Assembly (NCBI GenBank): GCA_958450365.1
Contig: CAUEEP010000921.1
Coordinates: 976,001 to 1,040,000, forward strand
Direction of reading: 5' to 3'
Origin: Mesorhabditis belari
Taxonomy: Eukaryota; Nematoda; Chromadorea; Rhabditida; Rhabditidae
Length of the DNA: 64,000 nucleotides
Shown here: positions 10,409 to 22,600 of the stretch, piece by piece
Numbering within the stretch: position 1 is the first letter of the stretch
Layout: each line of letters starts with the position of its first letter
Translations under genes and position numbers: made by a program
The notes under the pieces: model-generated
Databases searched by the model: none
What the model saw: only the letters and a program-made list of their open reading frames with translations
What the model was told of the DNA's origin: nothing

Positions 10409-11156
10409 ATGAAAAAATCAAAGAAGCAGACAAAAGAGAAGCGCCCAGATAGTCTACAACTGCTTAAATTCGTTCAAGGCGACAATCCAGCGCTATTGAA
10501 CTCGCTCTTCGCAAAGGATCGTCTGAAGACATTCGAGAACTTTGTCTATGATGATCAAAAAGACGCGTATTGTAACTCGAAGAAGGTTGGTGGAAAGGAA
10601 AACAAATATTGAATTTGCCAAATAGTTTTTTATAAAATAGCCGCATCACTAGTTAGGCAGCTAGAGAATTTTCCAGCTAGCGGCCGCCGGTTTCCGATTT
10701 TGTGGCGATGTCGGTGAACCGGATGCTCTATGCCCATTTTGCTCAAAAGAGATGAGTTTCGATCCAGAAGATGATCCTTGGTGAGTGATATGTTTAAACA
10801 GTTACATTTGATAGCCGGCTCTAGGTTTTTTCGCGGCAAATTCTTAGGATAATGCGGCTAAACGACCTTGTCAATTTGCTAGCTAAAGAACTTTGCAAAA
10901 AACATAAATCCTAGGGATGAGCACAAAAAGCATTGCCCAAAATGCCCATTTGTTGTTGTCAATGAATTGGATGAGGCAAAGTGGACAGTGGACAATCTAT
11001 TGCTTTTGATCGCCGCCTTGCAGACCAATGAAAAGGTAAGCTCAAAAATTTCTGGAATCTCAAAATCTGCCGTTCTAGAAAGCTGCCGTCACAAAACTGA
11101 GCGATCAGTTGGCCACAATGTTCAACGATGTCCTGCTTTCGCTTTCAACAAAATAA
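10409..11156 (+). CDS. bir-1: Survivin/BIR-1-type single-BIR protein
   Basis: Four exons (10409-10585, 10677-10780, 10915-11035, 11079-11156) with matching phases give 159 aa, close to survivin (142) and C. elegans BIR-1. One BIR domain spans about residues 38-105: DRLKTFENF, LAAAGFRFCG, then zinc ligands Cys78, Cys81, His97 and Cys104 in CPFC...DDPWDEHKKHCPKC. The C-terminal 55 residues are predicted helical, as in survivin, where this helix binds borealin and INCENP in the chromosomal passenger complex at centromeres and midzone. Spacing between the second Cys and His is 15 residues, one short of the usual 16, at the spot of the normally conserved Trp. Start ATG is the first in frame and gives a Lys-rich N terminus. 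AATAAA overlaps the stop codon. Confidence 0.92.
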
Positions 11157-11752
11157 AATTCATTCATGTTCATTTTTTCTCGAATGATCTCTATGCTTTC
11201 TTTTTCTTAAACCACAATAAATGTTTTACACAAGGTCACAACACCCTACACAAAGTCTCTCAGACTACTATCGTTCGATTATTTATTTTGAGTAGAAAGA
11301 TAAAAAACAACTTACTCATCCGCCGGCCAAACTTTCGCACCATTGTTCCCTATCGCTGCCCAAACTTTGTTCACACTGTTCCCCATCGCGCAGCGGGTCG
11401 GCAATCGAAATTTGTGGCCGAAGTGTTCTAAAATCGAAAATTTAAGCACTGTAAAACGTTTGCAAAAAAGTAAACCAACATTCAAGACTGACAAAACGTT
11501 TAGGTGGAAGAAATGAGGTGATTTTGATGACTTGCTGATTTATACTAGTGAAACGTCCGATTGAATAAATATTTTAGTCTATTAATTGAATATCTTAAAA
11601 TAAGTTTAATTCCTATAGAAGAAATGTCAAAGCTTCCATTCCATTCGTCAACTTGTGGTTTTTTGATAGGTTTTATTAGTCTCTTTTTTTCTTCTTTTTT
11701 ATATGTTTTTAATCCATTTTAATTTGAAAGTTTAGGACGATTCCCCGATCAG
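11157..11752. other. Survivin-Chk1 intergenic interval
   Basis: AT-rich apart from the micro-ORF. An AATAAA near 11215 may serve survivin. TTTAG at 11730-11734 followed by 18 bases to the Chk1 ATG looks like a trans-splice (spliced leader) acceptor, which would be typical of nematodes. Confidence 0.4.
11312..11386 (-). CDS. Candidate 24-aa micro-ORF with MGNS start
   Basis: After a TTTTAG acceptor-like site the minus strand reads ATG GGG AAC AGT ... to a TAA, giving MGNSVNKVWAAIGNNG plus eight residues. MGNS fits the N-myristoylation consensus and the base composition is locally GC-rich. The stop lies within GAGTAAGT, so GA|GTAAGT could equally be a splice donor and this the first exon of something longer. 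No family recognised. It lies between the convergently placed survivin 3' end and the Chk1 promoter. Confidence 0.25.
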   Translation of the reverse strand: MGNSVNKVWAAIGNNGAKVWPADE

Positions 11753-14579
11753 ATGAGTGTCAGGGACGAAAACAATGAACAGCAGATACTGCGAGTGCTC
11801 GGCGAAGGTTGGTTTTGAATTTTTTGCACGGTTAAAAAAAATTAAAGGCCGTAGGCATTCTTGAGCGAAAATGAGTCGTAAAGCTTACAAGGGAATGCCA
11901 ACTAGGTGTGGTGGCCAAATACCGTGTGCTACGGGTTATTCGATGCAGAATTCAACGCCGATTCCTAATCTGCTTTCTGTTTCTGCTATGGAGCACTCTG
12001 TCAAAAGTTATATGCGTGCAAAGTTTTGTATGGGATTTTGAAAATTTTTATAAGCAAGTTTATAAGCAGATTTCGCAGAGACTTTGGCCACCACACCCAG
12101 TTGAAGTTCCCTTTTTTAGTTTTAATTTTGGCGCACTAAATAGAAAACGTTAGGTTTAGAATTAAGATTTTAAGTATGGACTATAATTTGAACCCTGATT
12201 ACTTATTTTTCGTCAATTTCAGGTGCTTTCGGTGAAGTGTTATTGGTGCGCAAAGGAGACAAAGGACCACTGGTAGCAGTAAAAGTGATGGACATGAAAC
12301 GTTTCACATCATCGGATGACATTAAGACCTTCAAGAAAGAGGTAAGCATTTTGCTTACTTATAAAACTGAAAAAGAGATGCTCGACGTGTTCACTGTTTA
12401 CTTAAGTCACGATAGAATTTTAACCGTTGAGACATTTATTTGCTTTTTATTACGTAAACAGCTTAAAACAAAAGCTGTCAACTTTCTATATGTACCAAAA
12501 GAAAAGTAAACATTCATTTTTCAGGCGGCGATTCAACAACACCTTTCAAATCCTGGTCATGCAAACGTTTTGCGCTATATTGGTGAGTTAGAGTTTTTAA
12601 TCAAGTTTTGGCAATGTTACTGATGTTTAATAGTCCCGAAATGATTGCTTTTCATTTAGGTAAACGAGTCGACGAGGCGAAGAAGGTATTCGAGTTGTAT
12701 CTCGAGTATGCCGATGGTGGAGAACTCTTTGATCGAATTGGTATCGTATTTTAATGTAAACTAAAAAGCCAGCTCTATTGTGAAGGGGTTTTTCCTAATT
12801 TGTTATTGAATAATTGTTATATAGTTAAATGCCTTACGTTTGCGTTAGAAATATCAACTTTATACAGTAAAACTCTGTTTTAGAGCCGGATGTTGGCATT
12901 CGCGAGAACAAGGCCCAATTCTACTTCCGACAACTCATCAATGGACTTGAGTTTATTCATGGATACGGAGTCACACACAGAGACATCAAGCCTGAGAATC
13001 TTTTCCTCACCAAAACTGGTTTGTTTTAATTTATTGTCAATCAATTGATTGGGCTTTTTTTCAAAAATGTATTTAGACGTGCTAAAGATTGGCGACTTTG
13101 GCTTGGCGACCATCTACAAAAATAACGGAAAAGAACGAGAGATGACGATGCCCTGTGGAACGATGCCGTACGCAAGTCCACAAGTGATTTCTAGCAAGTA
13201 CAAGTGGGTTCAATAAAAATATTGATTTTGAGTCTGGATTTATTGTTCAATATGGACTTAACCAATTAAAGCAAACTTGTTATCAATGTGTAATGTTTAG
13301 AGGTCTTCCAACTGATGTCTGGTCAGCCGGAGTGGTTCTTCATGTGATGCTCACCGGCGAGTTAGCCTGGGAAAAGGCTCATTGGTGCGTTTCTATCGTT
13401 AAAATGCTACAATATGTACAGGGTACAATATGCTAACAAGTATCTGATTGTTTTTATTCTTAGGCAATGCCCTCGATACACATCATGGTTGGAGCGTGCC
13501 CTAATTGAGCCCTGGAACAATATCGATTCATCAGCTTTGGGTATGAGATGATTTAATTTCCTTTATTTAATTGACAAATTTAGATCTTCTTTATGAGATG
13601 TTGTGTGAAAGTGAGGATCAAAGAGCCACGTTTGAAACGATTCGATCACATAAATGGTACAACAAAGAATTTGGAGGTATTTTGTCGAAAAAAAATAACG
13701 ATTAATTTGTATTCTAGATGACGAACCATCAAAGAAGCGCGTTCGTATCACGTTTGTTTAACCCACTAATGACATGTGATATTCAGAATTTAGTGGCTCT
13801 CAACCGACCTTTGGAACCGAAAACGGCTTTGGAGCATCGGAAACGAAAATTCAAGTAAAGTTGTATATCGATGTTGTTTGATATATTTCTCTTTTTAGAT
13901 GCAACCAGTGCCTGCGATGGCTTTCTCTCAACCACATAATATCCTTTTGTTGACTCAGGAATATGATCATAGCATAGTAAATTTTTTTTTTGTTTGAAAA
14001 TTATAATTTGCGCGTTGGATGTGCTACATTTTTTAAAGTACATCTTAAAGGTTAGGTATGCCTTTTTTTCATTCCATCATTTTCAGAATCCACTCGCCAA
14101 CATGAACTCTCGTTTGACGCGTTTCTGCGTGGATGCCGATTACGCGACTTTTGCCGAACGCCTACAAACAGCTTGCGAAGAAATGTCGTTGGAAGTGAAA
14201 GAAAAACCGCCACACCAGGTACGCTTTGTTGTGTTGAATTGAAGTCAACTATTTTATGTAAACTTTTTTGTTCAGTTGATGATCTTTGATCATGTGCAAG
14301 GGATGACAATGGCCGTGTCGGTGTTTGAAATGTTTGTCGGTGGTCAAAAACGTTTTCTTGTTGATTTCAGGAGGTAATTTGTTTTCAAAGTTTAGTCGTA
14401 TTTAAAACTTGAAGATTTTCTAAATTTTTGTTAAAATCTAATCTTTCCTTTCCAGATCGACTGGCTGTGGGATGACAATGAAGCGTACGTTTCTCGACTT
14501 ACGCCGTCACCTCTTTGATCTGATTTGCTCGGATGCTACGACGACCCTCGAAGTTGGCGGTTTGAAAATTTGCGAGTAA
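11753..14579 (+). CDS. chk-1: Checkpoint kinase Chk1
   Basis: Fifteen exons, all phases consistent, 451 aa: 11753-11807, 12223-12341, 12525-12582, 12660-12740, 12884-13018, 13077-13203, 13301-13384, 13464-13540, 13584-13676, 13718-13744, 13787-13854, 13899-13976, 14087-14218, 14276-14373, 14456-14579. Ser/Thr kinase of the DNA-damage/replication checkpoint. Kinase domain about residues 12-275: GEGAFGEV (17-24), VAVK Lys39, [19 protein letters not shown] (136-143), DFG (156-158), [10 protein letters not shown] (176-185), [13 protein letters not shown], then [15 protein letters not shown]. The Chk1-typical [13 protein letters not shown] follows, and the C-terminal regulatory (KA1-like) domain covers about 335-451. 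The usual APE motif reads SPQ. SQP sites near residues 290 and 320 are possible ATR-type sites. AATAAA at 14842. Smallest introns are about 42 nt. Confidence 0.95.
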
Positions 14580-15330
14580 ATTGTCTGAAGTTTGTGTTAC
14601 TTTTATTTTGCAATCGGGTTTTTTATTTTGTTAGTTTGTGTTAAAATTTGTATGCCCATAGATCAATCTTGTCAAAGAATCATTCTCTGCTGATTGCAAT
14701 CTATATTTTTGAATTTCATTTGAAAATTGTGCCAGTTTGCTATTTTACCACTTTATCCATGTCTTTCTCTGGTTGTACCATCTTTCTTTTTTTAATACAT
14801 TTCTGGACTAATGTTTTTTTGAGAAAGCTTTTGTAAATTGCAATAAACCTTGGGTTGTTAGATCAATATTTGAATGCTATTAGAGTGTGTAGTGGAATAA
14901 TTACGGTAGTTTGCTGGTTCATTCTTCAGTAAGTTTTGCAGAACTGCTAACGGTAGTGTCGGATTTGGGTTTACTGTAGATAACGACTTATTTTTACACT
15001 TATCCCTCACAAGCGATTCATTTACCCATGAATTATGAATTAACAATAAAAGTATCGAAAGTTCGTCTGTATCTCATTTGAATCTATGCGCATGAGTCAC
15101 TATTTCTCATTCAAGTGTGACTCGGAAAAAAGGGCTTAAGCAACAAAAGAAAAATCGAGAAAAGAATTTTTCCTCAAGTGCTCGCTTTTTGACAGACTCC
15201 TTTCAATAAACATTTTTTGTTTTACATTCATCGGTTTTCTTTTCCTTAAGCACTTTGTAGAGGGTACTGTAACTCAAAAAGATACAATTCAATCAAACTT
15301 CAGAACACTCTCTTCTTGTGCCATCGAGAT
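14580..15330. other. Intergenic, nothing recognised
   Basis: Chk1 3' sequence with AATAAA at 14842-14847, then AT-rich sequence without coding potential or repeats that I can support. Confidence 0.5.
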
Positions 15331-15335
15331 AAACC

Positions 15336-15370
15336 ATGTCGTTCAATGAGCTGATTGCGGTGATCAAGAG
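15336..15370 (+). CDS. Possible orphan first exon
   Basis: ATG followed by 11 codons (MSFNELIAVIK) and a GTCAGT donor, preceded by a good start context (ATAAACC). No following plus-strand exon could be found before the repeats at 16 kb, so it is either the start of a gene with a distant second exon or chance. Confidence 0.2.
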
Positions 15371-15461
15371 GTCAGTCTAACGTGAAGTGTGCCCCTCTCA
15401 AAGATTGCTAAATCTTGAGCCAATTAGTAAGGCATAAAGCTCTACTCTTTTGGCAATGAGT

Positions 15462-15530
15462 GCTGTGGGTGTAGCCCATTGGTAGAGTGTTTGCCCGATA
15501 AGCGAGAGGTTCGAATCCCGCCGCCGATCA
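15462..15530 (+). pseudogene. tRNA-like sequence, Ile(GAT)-like loop
   Basis: TGTAGCCCATTGGTAGAGTG resembles an A-box/D-arm and GGTTCGAATCC is a perfect B-box. The anticodon arm TTTGC/GCGAG closes a 7-nt loop CCGATAA; position 33 is C instead of T. T-stem and acceptor stem pair poorly. Probably a tRNA-derived repeat or dead tRNA. No gene is visible from here to 16166. Confidence 0.45.
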
Positions 15531-16165
15531 ACTTTTGAATTCGCCTGCCCAAACCGATAAAAGGACCGGCGTGTCCAACTTTAGCTGTTGTTCTATGCAA
15601 ATTTGAGATGCTTGTCTAGAGGCGTATTTGAGTTCGAGGCGTATTTGTGTGAAGAATTTGAGTGAATTAAATTAAAAGACTTGGTTAAAGCGAAAGAAAA
15701 TTGAAAAAAATTGAGTTTTTGATACGGTAACTTCTTGAAAAAGATGCCCTTTAGGAAACGAATCAATTTCTACATCATCACTTTTTCTGCCGCTTTGTTT
15801 TTTCTTTTGTATTCCATTGTATTTTTTATATTCCATTTTTATATTCCATTGTATTTCTGTGTTACAATTATATATATTTTTTAAAAATTCTTTTACCAAC
15901 AAATAGCGAAAAAACTTTTATAGGATAGATTTATAGACTTTTTTTAGGGTAAACATCAAGCAGAAATGTGAAATTCGAAAGAAAAATCCCAAAAAAGAAA
16001 TTCTATTAAAAATTTGTCAAAAGAAATGCCGAAAAAAATGAAAATAAAATGAAAAAAATATCACGATAAAGCTGATCGAAAATATCAAAAATTGAATATA
16101 ATAAAGAATATAATAAAGAATTTAATAAAGAATTTAATAAAGAATATAATAAAGCACGAAATTTA

Positions 16166-16818
16166 CAGTACTGGACAATGAAATATCATATTCGAAATAA
16201 CGATCGTCACTTTCGCGCGTCTGTAACTCCCTTGTCTTTGAGTTCAAAACTAGAGCTCGGCAAACAAAACCAAAACCAAAACAGACCAAAACCAAAACCA
16301 AAACACCAAAACACCAAAACAAACCAAAACTCAATTTGCATATAAATTAACATGTAAATTTAAAATTGTAAAATGCAAATTAGCCTTTCACTTTTTCTCA
16401 CTCCACAAAATCTCGCGGCCGAAAAAAGGACCAAAACACGACCTCGAAATTTCGAAACAAAAAATAGCCTATGGGATAGATTTTTGGACGCTGATTTCAA
16501 ATCTGCAAACAGATTTTCGCTAGCTCCTCCCAATCGCGAGATATTGGCGAGTTTTGGCTAGTTTTGGTTTTGGTTTGTTTTGGTTTGTTTTGGTTTTGGT
16601 CTGTTTTGGTTTTGGTTTTGGTTTTGGTTAAGTTTTGTTTTGTTTTGTTTTGTTTTCCGAAGTCTAGTTTAAACTATTAGTGTTATACATTTTCTGAAAG
16701 CTCTTTTCAAGGGCTACACAATCGTAATATTAATATTTAGAAATACAAGAAAAGACAAGGGAGTTACAGACGCGCGAAAGTGACGATCGTTTTTCAAATA
16801 TCATATTTCATTGTCTAG
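16166..16818. mobile_element. TA-flanked MITE with long inverted ends
   Basis: CAGTACTGGACAATGAAATA at the left and its near-inverse ending TTGTCTAG at the right, each next to TA. About 75 bp of terminus match, including a CGCGCGTCTGTAACTCCC block. The interior also has inverted CCAAAA/TTTTGG arrays. No transposase. A non-autonomous Tc1/mariner-type element. Confidence 0.8.
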
Positions 16819-17077
16819 TAAATTGAATATGATAAAGCAAGAAATTTGTTTTTTTCTTCAAAAATCGAACCCGATTCTCGTGTAAAAGAAAAATAAATGA
16901 AAGGGGAAATGAGGGAAAAGTTGTGCGTACTTTTTGAGAGTTTTCTGAGAAACGTGAGTTATTTGGTGCACTGACGGTGTGCTTTGTGCTCAACTCTGTG
17001 AACGCATTCTTTCTAGTGCACTGAAATCTATTTGTTGCACTGGAAAAGGCGTGTTTACCGGATTTGAGCACAGCTCT

Positions 17078-17375
17078 ACCTGGCCTGGCCCTAGCTCAGC
17101 CAGCCAGCTCTGGCCAGCTCAGCCAGCTCAGCCTGGCTCAGCCAGCCCTGGCTCAGCTAGCCTGGCCCAGCCCAGCTCAGCCCCAGCCTGCCAGCTCAGC
17201 TCTGGCTCAGCAGCCTACAGCTCAGCTCAGCTGGCCCAGCTCTAGCTCTGGCTCAGCCTAGCCAGCTCCAGCCCAGCTCTAGCCTGGCTCAGCTCTGCTC
17301 TGGCTCTAGCTCTAGCTCTAGCTCTAGCTCTGGCTCTAGCTCTAGCTCTAGCTCTAGCTCTAGCTCTAGCAAAGA
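17078..17375. repeat. CAGCTC/TGGC minisatellite running into (CTCTAG)n
   Basis: First half is a degenerate mix of CAGCCAGCTC, CAGCTCTGGC and related units, strongly GC-rich against its surroundings; from about 17270 it becomes regular CTCTAG/CTCTGG hexamers. The Ala/Gln/Ser-rich ORFs across it are repeat translation. Confidence 0.8.
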
Positions 17376-17776
17376 GCACCTGAAAGGTGTTCTTTTAAAA
17401 TAAATCAAAAGTAAACAAAAATCTTGTCTCTATCAAAAGTTATAGGGCTTTAGAGCTTGGCTATTTATTGAAAAGTTTCTAAAATTTCAAAAAGTCGATG
17501 ATTTGAGCTATTGTAAACATAGTTTTTCCTTTTTCCTTTCCGAAATCTAGAAAAAGCTCGCGTTTTGATCAACTTATCCAAAAGAAAGCCTCTAAAAAAA
17601 TGAATAAAAGCTAATAAAAGTAATAAAAACTCTTTTTTGTGGCAAGATTTTAGGATTTGTTTTTTTGAAAGCAAAAATTCGATAATAATAACAAAATAAA
17701 AAAAATATGAGCAGTGATTTCGATAAGAAAACGTGGAAGCAAGTCGTTAATAGGCCAAAAAGTCACAGGCATCCCA

Positions 17777-17855
17777 TGGCCAAATGGCTCAGCTGGTTAA
17801 GCTATACAAATACCAATCGATCGGGGAAGAAATCGAGCTGGGTTCGGTTCCGGTA
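17777..17855 (+). pseudogene. tRNA-like sequence
   Basis: GGCTCAGCTGGTTAAGC matches an A-box and GGTTCGGTTCC is a near-perfect B-box 40 bases on, but no convincing anticodon stem or acceptor stem can be folded. Pol III promoter-like, perhaps a SINE head. Confidence 0.35.
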
Positions 17856-18295
17856 AGAAACAATTACCTCAATTTTTTGGCAAATTGACGACTAGCTAAT
17901 GCAAAAATGCAAATTTTCAAACGTTTAATGGAATGGAAATCTTTTCTTCAATTGCTACTGAAAGTGGCAAGATTTTCTGGAAAATTGTGAAATAAATTGG
18001 GAAAACCTGGATCAAGTCGGTGGCTTAAATTAAAAAATCAAAAAAAAAGGAAATAAAATGAAAACGAGAGCACCGAGGGCATAGAAAATCACGTTTCAAG
18101 TATGGGGTGAATACCATTTGGAGCAAACAAATACGAGGAAGGAAACGGGGAAAAGGGCGGACAGGAAAGTAAGGGGGAAAAGATATTCAGTGAATGGAAA
18201 TGAGTTTGAAATTTGAATGAAATACTCAGAGACTGAGTTCGAGCTATGGACTGAATTGTTCTAAAGGTTTCTGAGTCAGGATCGACAGAACAAGG

Positions 18296-18560
18296 TCAAG
18301 CCAGAAGCCAGGCCAAAAGCCAGGCCAAAAGCCAGGCCAGAAGCCAGGCCAAAAGCCAGGCCAAAAGCCAGGCCAAAAGCCAGGCCAAAAGCCAGGCCAA
18401 AAGCTAGTAGCCTTAGTTTGACTTCATCCAGGTGTCAGGCTTGGAACTAGCTCTGGCTTCAAGGTTGTCATCCAGGTGTCAGACTTGAAACTAGCTCTGG
18501 TTTCACTGTAGGCTGTCAGCCAGGTGTCAGGCTTGGATCTGACTCTGGCTATGGCTTTAC
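18296..18560. repeat. 12-bp CCAGGCCAAAAG array and 55-bp repeats
   Basis: 18296-18405 is about nine units of CCAGGCCAAAAG. 18430-18560 holds three longer units sharing CAGGTGTCAGGCTTGG and CTAGCTCTGG. Between 18570 and 19090 I see only a GGTCCACCGG palindrome near 18730-18770 and a weak tRNA-like D-arm near 18800. Confidence 0.75.
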
Positions 18561-19099
18561 TACAGGCTGACCAATGTAAATAGGTACAAAAAAAGTACTG
18601 CTTTTAAGAGATATGATCTCGATTTCGTTATTCATCGATTGAAATCAAAACCAAAGTACATATCTAATTGGGGGAAATAGCTATGGAGATCGAAAGATAA
18701 AAAGCTTGGTTTAACACGTTCGGGACGATTCGGTCCACCGGTGGACGAAATTGTGGTCCACCGGACGAAACTCCTCCCGTCCCAGAGACAGACGCTCTAC
18801 CGACTGCGCTATAGAAGACCTCTATTGTGCGGATCCTAGTAAAACGGCCATAACTTTTTGGGGGAAAGTCTTATCAAAAAATGATGTTGAGATGAAATGT
18901 TCATCTAGCTAAGCTCCATCCAATAAAACAAAAATCGTGGAAAACAGACCATTGGAGAAAGAGAAATGTGGCGTTTTGTCTCAAAAAGAGCCGATATCTT
19001 TTTGAGGCAGCAAAATTTTCAAAATCTGCTTAGAGATTCGGATTCAGCATGAAATTTTACATATAGGAGGTGTATTTCGGGGCTAATCTCGGGGCTAAC

Positions 19100-19426
19100 T
19101 AGGGCAGTAACGGTCCACTGGGGCCAGTAACGGTCCACTGGGGCCAGTAACGGTCCACTGGGGGTAGAACGGTCCACTAGGGGCAGTAACGGTCCACTAG
19201 GGCCAGTAACGGTCCACTGGGGGCAGAACGGTCCACTAGGGCCAGTAACGGTCCACTGGGGGCAGAACGGTCCACTAGGGCCAGTAACGGTCCACTGGGG
19301 GCAGTAACGGTCCACTAGGGGCAGTAACGGTCCACTGGGGGCAGTAACGGTCCACTGGGGCCAGTAACGGTCCACTGGGGGCAGAACGGTCCACTAGGGC
19401 CAGTAACGGTCCACTGGGGCAGTAAC
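19100..19426. repeat. About 20-bp GGTCCACTGGGGCCAGTAAC minisatellite
   Basis: About 16 units of 18-20 bp alternating GGGGCCAGTAAC, GGGGGCAGAAC and AGGGGCAGTAAC variants. The related palindromic GGTCCACCGGTGGAC lies 350 bp to the left, so the array may have grown from it. The 118-aa ORF here is repeat translation. Confidence 0.85.
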
Positions 19427-19615
19427 GCAAAAAAGCGCTTCGTCGCGAATGTGTTAAAGAAACTCGAAAAGGTCAAGAAAGCCACGGCAATACAAAATAC
19501 GCAAATTTTCGATTGTAAATAGAAAGAAATACTGTGCTTGAGCTAATCTCTCTGCCTTTAAAGCTCCCTGAATCAAACGAAGATCACTAGATCGATATCT
19601 TCATCAATTTCAATG

Positions 19616-22600
19616 CTAGGATAAAAGGCCGATATTGTTGGCGGGTGTCCAGTTGGGTTGTTGCTGTTTCCACGCATCATAATTCGTTTCCAATTGTTTT
19701 AGGAGGTGCGGCAAATGGGCAAACTCACTCCAGCACGTGAAAGCCTCGCGGACGAACATGTCTGGAAGAATAATGGAGGTTTTTTGGTTTAGAAGAAGAA
19801 AGGAAGAAGAGAGGAAGAAGAAAGGAAGAAGAGAGAAAGAAGAAAGAACAAGAAAGAACAAGAAAGAACAGTTCTAGAAGAGAATGCGATTCTTCGCTTA
19901 CCTACAAATCCACATTGCGTAATCGGCACATTGCAAGACTCTCGATCGAAGAATTCCATTGTCAACGGGAGTCCTTTCTCCTTTTCTTCTCTCGTCTGTA
20001 ATTAGCTTTTTGTAGACCCTAGATAGTTTAGAGCTAAAGAAATCTAGGCCTGGTCTAGTCTGGGTTACTGTAGTACAGGTCTACAGGTCTACAGGTACTA
20101 TAGTACAGGTCTACAGGTACTGTAGTACAGGTCTGCAGGTCTACAGGTGCTGTAGTACAGGTCTGCAGGTATACAGGTACTGTAGTACAGGTCTACAGGT
20201 CTACAGGTCTACAGGTACTGTAGTACATGTCTACAGGTCTACAGGTACTGTAGTACAGGTCTGCAGGTCTACAGGTACTGTAGTACAGGTCTACAGGTCT
20301 ACAGGTCTACAGGTACTGTAGTACATGTCTACAGGTCTACAGGTACTGTAGTCCAGGTCTGCAGGTCTACAGGTACTGTAGTCCAGGTCTGCAGGTCTAC
20401 AGGTACTGTAGTACAGGTCTACAGTACCTACAGTACCTACAGTACCCCCATTAGCCCCTCGTATTCCCCAACTAACATTCTACCCTCAAGCACAGTCCAG
20501 GCTTTATCTCAAACTATAACTCACTTGTTCAAAATACTCTTCAACAATTCGGAATGCCCATTTCTGACACAATCCCCATTCCCGACATGGATTCGAGATA
20601 TCGGCACACTTCACTAACATATTGCAAACGATCATCGAGTTCGCGTCTCTCTGCTCATCAGCCACATCAACGAGATTCATCTGAAAATTGAAAATTCCAA
20701 AAATTCAAAACGGTTTTTCCAAGCACAGAACAACATTTCTACAGGTTTTTTCAATTGGATATGGAATCAGAGCCACTTTTTGTTTGAAAATAGAAGTGTT
20801 CAGGAGTTTATGGGACAAAATGAATAGCTCAAATCGATTCGCCGACCGCGAAAACCCCTGGGTACAAGTTTACAGCTGAATCTCTTCTTTTTACAAAACA
20901 AGTGAAATCCGTAAATGACTGGCGAGTTGTTCTTTGAGCGCGCACACAATCGCTCTCCATCTGGCACCCCGTCCCAATAGAGAGCTTTTGCGACCGGTAA
21001 ACTTTCCTTGTTCTTAGATGACTAGCGAGTTGTTCTTTGAGCGCGCGCACAATCGCTCTCCATCTGGCACCCCGTCCCAATAGATAGCTTTTGCGACCGG
21101 TAAACTTTCGTTGTTCGTAGATGACTGGGAAAGTGTTCTTTGAGCGCGCACACAATCGCTCTCGGTCTGGCACCCCGTCCCAATAGATAGGTATTTCCTT
21201 TTGAGCCCGAGCAACTTCCGTGCTCCGTAAGACTTCGAATTGTTCTTTGAGCGCGCGGACAATCGCCCTCTAACTGGCACGCGGTCCCGATAGGTAGGTG
21301 CTGGTTTTCCGAGTCGGTTAACTTGTTGGGAAAACTTTTTGGCAAAACTTTTGTTGGGGAAAGCATTTGTTCGAGTAACTTTGGAGGTTTGGACCGAAAA
21401 GGCTTTCAAAAGCTCTCCAAAAGCTTCAAAAGCTGTCCAAAAGCTTCAAAAGCTGTCCAAAAGATCGCTTGTTCTATCTATTTGAAATGGGAACCGAGTC
21501 GGGGCTGTCAAAATCAAAAATTCGATCAAAAAGTGACTCCTTTCCCTAAAAATCTTCCTCTTTCAGCCTCTTTCAGCCAAAGCGAACTCTCTCCGCAAAT
21601 AAAACAACTTCAGGATTGACAACAACTACAGATTATTACGAAAAACGAGAATTTTAGTCTTTTTTAGTCTTCAGGGATTTTCACACAATTCTATGAAGGC
21701 AATAAAGGATCAGCTTTCTTTTCTCTAGATTCACCCAGATCACTCGCGCATTGTTCGATTGATCTCCTTTCAAAGTCTAGAAAAAAAAAGAATGGTAATA
21801 ATGGTATTAGTTGGAGATAAGATCTTAATGAAAAGATCAAAAGCCAAAGAAAAGATCAAAGTATTCACCTGATTAAACTTTGCCACATATTCGAAATGTC
21901 GGCGAATATCGGTCGCCAAAACCATTTCGACCATTGCCGAGCGCATTGTCGAGAATTCATCACGGGAAAGAGCGCCAAAAATGTTTACCTAAACATTTTT
22001 GTGTACAATTATGTACAATTATGTACAATTATGTACAATTTTGTACAATTGTGTAGAATTGTGTACAATTGTGTACAATTTTCACAATTATCAGCTTTCT
22101 AAAGCATTTTCTGGATCTATTTTAGAAAACTATCGTAATCCGACTTTCTCTAATGGTAGTGCACCGCGGTCGAGCCGAGTTGGTGACTATTTACGGCTTC
22201 CAAAGTTTCCCCAGAAGCTCAACACTCAAATCATCGTCAAGATCTCATCGCCAGCTACCTTTTCCGACCCCACATCGATAGGTTCTGATAAGCGGTTCTC
22301 GAGATTTCGAGGAATTTAGACGACGCTCTGGGTGCACTACTATTAGAGAGAATACGGTGTGCTATACGGTAACTTGGTCATGTTTTAAAGCAATCAACCG
22401 TATTCGGGAAATGAAGTGAATTCCGGTAACTAGATTAGATTAAAAATCTCTAGAAATTACTGCAGTAGCCATTTTCAATGATCTTAGACGCTCAAATTCG
22501 TCATAGTCTTTGTCATAGTCGTCATAGTCGAGCCGAGTTGATGACTATTTACGGCTTTCTAAGTTTTCCCAGAAGCTCAACACTCAAATCATCGTCAAGA

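Noticed and set aside
18760..18825. tRNA-like D-arm (GCGCAGTCGGTAGAGCG on minus)
   Set aside because: No B-box and no anticodon arm could be found; too little to annotate.
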